A stretch of DNA of 9,115 bases, taken from assembly GCA_002392265.1 (NCBI GenBank), contig DGGP01000112.1:11907-21021 (forward strand), given 5' to 3'. How positions within the stretch are numbered: the first letter of the stretch is position 1; each line of letters opens with the position of its first letter. Below, piece after piece: positions 6,743 through 9,115 of the stretch. The stretch is from Firmicutes bacterium UBA3871. Lineage in GTDB: Bacteria > Bacillota > Clostridia > Peptostreptococcales > Anaerovoracaceae. The notes below the pieces were generated by a model. That model searched no databases. It was not told the DNA's origin and saw only the letters and a list, made by a program, of their open reading frames with translations. Position numbers and translations under genes: made by a program.

Positions 6743-8236
6743 TTAACCTCTGCCGAGCAACTCCTCGTAAATCTTTCTGTATTCAAGGCTGGATTTTTCC
6801 CAGCTATAGTCCTCTTTCATGGCCGTCAGCTGCAGCTTTCTCCATGCCTCCTTGTCTTCCTTAAAGAGCGCTACCGCATCCTTTAGGGTAAACAACATCT
6901 CATGAGCGTTTATGTGTGCAAACGAAAAGCCGTTGCCCTCGCCGGTAAACTTGTTGTAAGGACGCACAGTATCCTTCAGACCGCCTGTTTCTCTGACTAC
7001 AGGCAGTGTGCCGTAAGCCATCGCAATCATCTGCGCCAAGCCGCACGGTTCAAACACCGAAGGCATCAGCAGCATGTCCGCCCCCGCATAGATGCGGTGT
7101 GAAAGTGCTTCGTCGAATTTCAGAAGCAGCCTGAAATTGTCCCCGAACTCGTAAGCAAAGCCCTTTAGTGCATCCTCATACTTTTTGTCACCTGTTCCGA
7201 GTATCACAATCTGAGCGCCCAGCCCCGCAATTTCGCCGAAAACTCTCGTCAAAAGGTCGCACCCTTTTTGTGCGGTAAGTCTGCCGATCATTGCAATTAT
7301 CGGTACCTCCGGATTTTCAGGAAGTCCCAGCTCCGCCTGAAGCAGGCGTTTGCATTCGGCTTTTCCGGTCAAATCGTCCGCTGAAAAATGTTCTTTAATA
7401 GCTTTGTCTTTTTCGGGATTATATGCTGTGTAATCTATCCCGTTTAATATGCCCCTCATAATACTGCGCCGCCTGCGCAGAACATCCTCAACACCCTCGC
7501 CAAAGAACGGATCTGTCACTTCCTCGGCATAGGTAGGAGATACCATGGTTATGGCATCCGTATAGCAGAGACCGCCCTTTAAATAGTTTATGGTCTGCCT
7601 GCCGCAGCTGAGCTGATCCTCTGCTGCCTTTATCCCTTTCAGCCCTAAAACATCGCCAAGGACGTAGTCCGAATACTTTCCCTGGAATTTCAGGTTGTGC
7701 ACTGTCAGCACGGTCTTTACATTGTCCCAGATTTTGTCTCCGTGATAAAACTCTCTGAGGAATACCGGTGCCAAAGCAGTATGCCAGTCATTGCAGTGCA
7801 GAATATCACATTTGAATCGCGGCAGATGAGTCATTGCCTCAACCACAGCCTTCGCAAAAAATGCAATTCTTTCTCCGTCGTCAAAGTATCCGTAAGGTGC
7901 GCCTCTGTGAAAATAATATTCGTTATCCACGAAATAAAAGGTCAGACCTTTATACATCAGCTTTTCAATACCGCAGTAAAGATTTCTCCAACCGAGCGGA
8001 ACATAAAAATCCGTTACGTGAACCATGCGCGATGTGTATTCCTCAGGAATGGTGTCAAATTTTGGCATGATTACACGCACATTAAGTCCTGCCTTTTTCA
8101 GCTCAAAAGGCATCGATCCTCCTACATCTCCGAGACCACCCGTCTTCATAAAAGGTACCGCCTCGAATATGGCAAACAGTACGTTTATCTTTTGTTCCTG
8201 CTCTGTCTGCTTTTTGGTTTTGCTTTTAGTTGCCAT
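6743..8236 (-). CDS. glgA: Glycogen synthase (ADP-glucose type, GT5)
   Basis: Cytoplasmic glycosyltransferase that adds glucose from ADP-glucose to the non-reducing end of an alpha-1,4-glucan. The 497 residues form a GT-B fold. The N-terminal half carries KTGGLGDVGGSMP (31-43), the ADP-glucose-binding signature in which Lys31 is the conserved lysine, and CNDWHT (148-153). The C-terminal half carries GRLTAQKG (318-325), the PSVFEPCGL loop with the catalytic-region Glu396, and ETGGL (416-420). Length is typical for bacterial GlgA, plus a Lys/Gln/Glu-rich N-terminal tail of about 16 residues before the first beta strand. The ATG at 8236 is preceded by GGAGGGG at a good distance and follows glgD by 13 bp. 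The next gene starts 13 bp after the stop. All motifs are intact. The substrate (ADP- rather than UDP-glucose) rests on family membership and the adjacent GlgD. Confidence 0.97.
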   Translation of the reverse strand: MATKSKTKKQTEQEQKINVLFAIFEAVPFMKTGGLGDVGGSMPFELKKAGLNVRVIMPKFDTIPEEYTSRMVHVTDFYVPLGWRNLYCGIEKLMYKGLTFYFVDNEYYFHRGAPYGYFDDGERIAFFAKAVVEAMTHLPRFKCDILHCNDWHTALAPVFLREFYHGDKIWDNVKTVLTVHNLKFQGKYSDYVLGDVLGLKGIKAAEDQLSCGRQTINYLKGGLCYTDAITMVSPTYAEEVTDPFFGEGVEDVLRRRRSIMRGILNGIDYTAYNPEKDKAIKEHFSADDLTGKAECKRLLQAELGLPENPEVPIIAMIGRLTAQKGCDLLTRVFGEIAGLGAQIVILGTGDKKYEDALKGFAYEFGDNFRLLLKFDEALSHRIYAGADMLLMPSVFEPCGLAQMIAMAYGTLPVVRETGGLKDTVRPYNKFTGEGNGFSFAHINAHEMLFTLKDAVALFKEDKEAWRKLQLTAMKEDYSWEKSSLEYRKIYEELLGRG

Positions 8237-8249
8237 TTCCCCTCCGGTT

Positions 8250-9115
8250 TTATTTCTGCGCCTTTCTCATTACGAAAGGTGTTGTCTTTGTTCCCTTTAT
8301 GGACACCTTTTTGCTGATCACATTACGTCTGTCTATGATTGCATAGTCAACCTTTGCTCCGTCATCAATGACGCAGCCCTGGAAAATGATGCTGTTTGTA
8401 ACCTTTGCGCCTTTTCCTATTCTGACATTACTTGAAATAATGCTGTTCTCAACTGTGCCTTCTATCTGGCTACCATCCTGGATGATTGAACGCTTTACAC
8501 TGCAGCCGTTTATGAATTTGGCAGGCATATGGTCGTGCTGCTTTGTAAGGATTGTTGTCCCGCCGAGCAGCAGCGGTCCGTATATTTCTTCCCTCAGCAG
8601 CTCCATATTGGCATCAAAGTACTGCTTTTCCGTGAAAAGGCTGTATGAAAAGCCATCATATTTGTAAGCCCTGATATCCAGCTTTCCAAACTCGCTGCCG
8701 AGAATGTCAAAGAGGTCCATAAAATTGATTGCCTTGTAGAACTTCAAAAGGTTGTAAAGCGTAGGTCTGTTAATTACAAAGCAGTCGAGGAACATAGGCT
8801 GTCCCTTCTTTGCTCCGTCGTGCATGCTGGTCACTCTGTCCTTTTCCATGCGGACGCTTCGCATATACTCGTTGTCCCTTTCTGCATTCTTGTAAACTAT
8901 AGTCATGTCTGCTCCGCTGTCGTGATGGTATCTGACCAAATCCTCGTAATCGATTGCAGTGACGGTATTTGCAGCTGTCGCCAGTATATAATCGGCTCTG
9001 CTTCTGTCGAGGAAAATCTTGTTCCTGTCGAGATCGCGGAGTATGAAGCGGCTGTTCCCGTTTGATACGCCGTAAACCGTGCCCGGCAGGATATGAAGTC
9101 CGCCTGTCTTTCTGT
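8250..9115 (-). CDS. glgD: Glucose-1-phosphate adenylyltransferase subunit GlgD (partial, N-terminus beyond window edge)
   Basis: Regulatory-type subunit of ADP-glucose pyrophosphorylase, which makes ADP-glucose from glucose-1-phosphate and ATP. The reading frame is open to the right edge, with 287 C-terminal residues visible. The TTG at 8939 is an internal codon, not the start. Visible: the end of the nucleotidyltransferase domain (LDRSRADYILATAANTV, then IDYEDLVRYHHDSGADMTIVYK), and a C-terminal left-handed beta-helix with hexapeptide-like repeats (roughly 8270-8540; NSIISSNVRIGKGAKV and similar). The pattern fits GlgD rather than GlgC: the Glu-Lys-Pro glucose-1-phosphate site that GlgC has after its gamma-turn region is not present, and the middle part (FVINRPTLYNLLKFY) is GlgD-like. 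In Firmicutes, GlgD is a poor catalyst that forms a heterotetramer with GlgC and raises its activity. I expect glgC directly upstream, outside the window. The gene ends 13 bp before glgA. Confidence 0.9.
   Translation of the reverse strand, partial: RKTGGLHILPGTVYGVSNGNSRFILRDLDRNKIFLDRSRADYILATAANTVTAIDYEDLVRYHHDSGADMTIVYKNAERDNEYMRSVRMEKDRVTSMHDGAKKGQPMFLDCFVINRPTLYNLLKFYKAINFMDLFDILGSEFGKLDIRAYKYDGFSYSLFTEKQYFDANMELLREEIYGPLLLGGTTILTKQHDHMPAKFINGCSVKRSIIQDGSQIEGTVENSIISSNVRIGKGAKVTNSIIFQGCVIDDGAKVDYAIIDRRNVISKKVSIKGTKTTPFVMRKAQK

Noticed and set aside
7697..8317. Plus-strand open frame of about 206 codons opposite glgA and the glgD end.
   Set aside because: It is antisense to conserved GlgA motifs and crosses the glgD-glgA junction; no motif or credible start is seen.
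8250..8939. A shorter glgD starting at a TTG at 8939.
   Set aside because: The frame remains open to the window edge, and the translated upstream residues continue the GlgD domain, so the gene is cut by the edge rather than starting here.

Overview
The window looks like chromosomal DNA from an anaerobic, low-to-mid GC Gram-positive of class Clostridia (Lachnospiraceae, Family XIII or a relative). The evidence is the Firmicutes-type GlgD subunit, a GH13-GH77 fusion, a short single-pass signal peptidase I, strong AGGAGG-like ribosome binding sites and tight gene packing. I place it no closer than that. I see no mobile element, CRISPR array, tRNA or rRNA.

Layout. Positions 1-1309 (minus strand) hold signal peptidase I (lepB, cut by the window edge) downstream of an RluA/RluC-family pseudouridine synthase. 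Positions 1310-1435 are a divergent promoter region. A single plus-strand gene (1436-1921) encodes a small membrane-anchored protein whose extracellular part resembles the non-catalytic LysM-like domain of MltG/YceG. Positions 1922-2052 are a convergent intergenic gap with an apparently bidirectional terminator. From 2053 to the right edge, one minus-strand operon reads, in transcription order, glgD (5' end cut off) - glgA - GH13/GH77 fusion - pgi. Its gaps are only 13, 13 and 6 bp, and each downstream gene has a good Shine-Dalgarno sequence.

How the genes work together. The right-hand operon is a glycogen module. GlgD (with GlgC, expected just upstream) makes ADP-glucose from glucose-1-phosphate, and GlgA polymerises it. 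The fusion protein carries an alpha-amylase-family hydrolase and a 4-alpha-glucanotransferase in one chain, and would trim, debranch or remodel glucan and maltodextrin. Pgi connects the resulting glucose-6-phosphate pool to glycolysis. No branching enzyme, phosphorylase or phosphoglucomutase lies in the window. The left part is ordinary housekeeping (rRNA modification, protein export, envelope).

The items most worth a second look are: a near-consensus promoter that puts the pseudouridine synthase transcription start on or next to its start codon (a possible leaderless mRNA); the MltG-like protein without a catalytic domain; and the fusion enzyme with an unusually compact GH77 half. I found no clearly novel multi-gene system.
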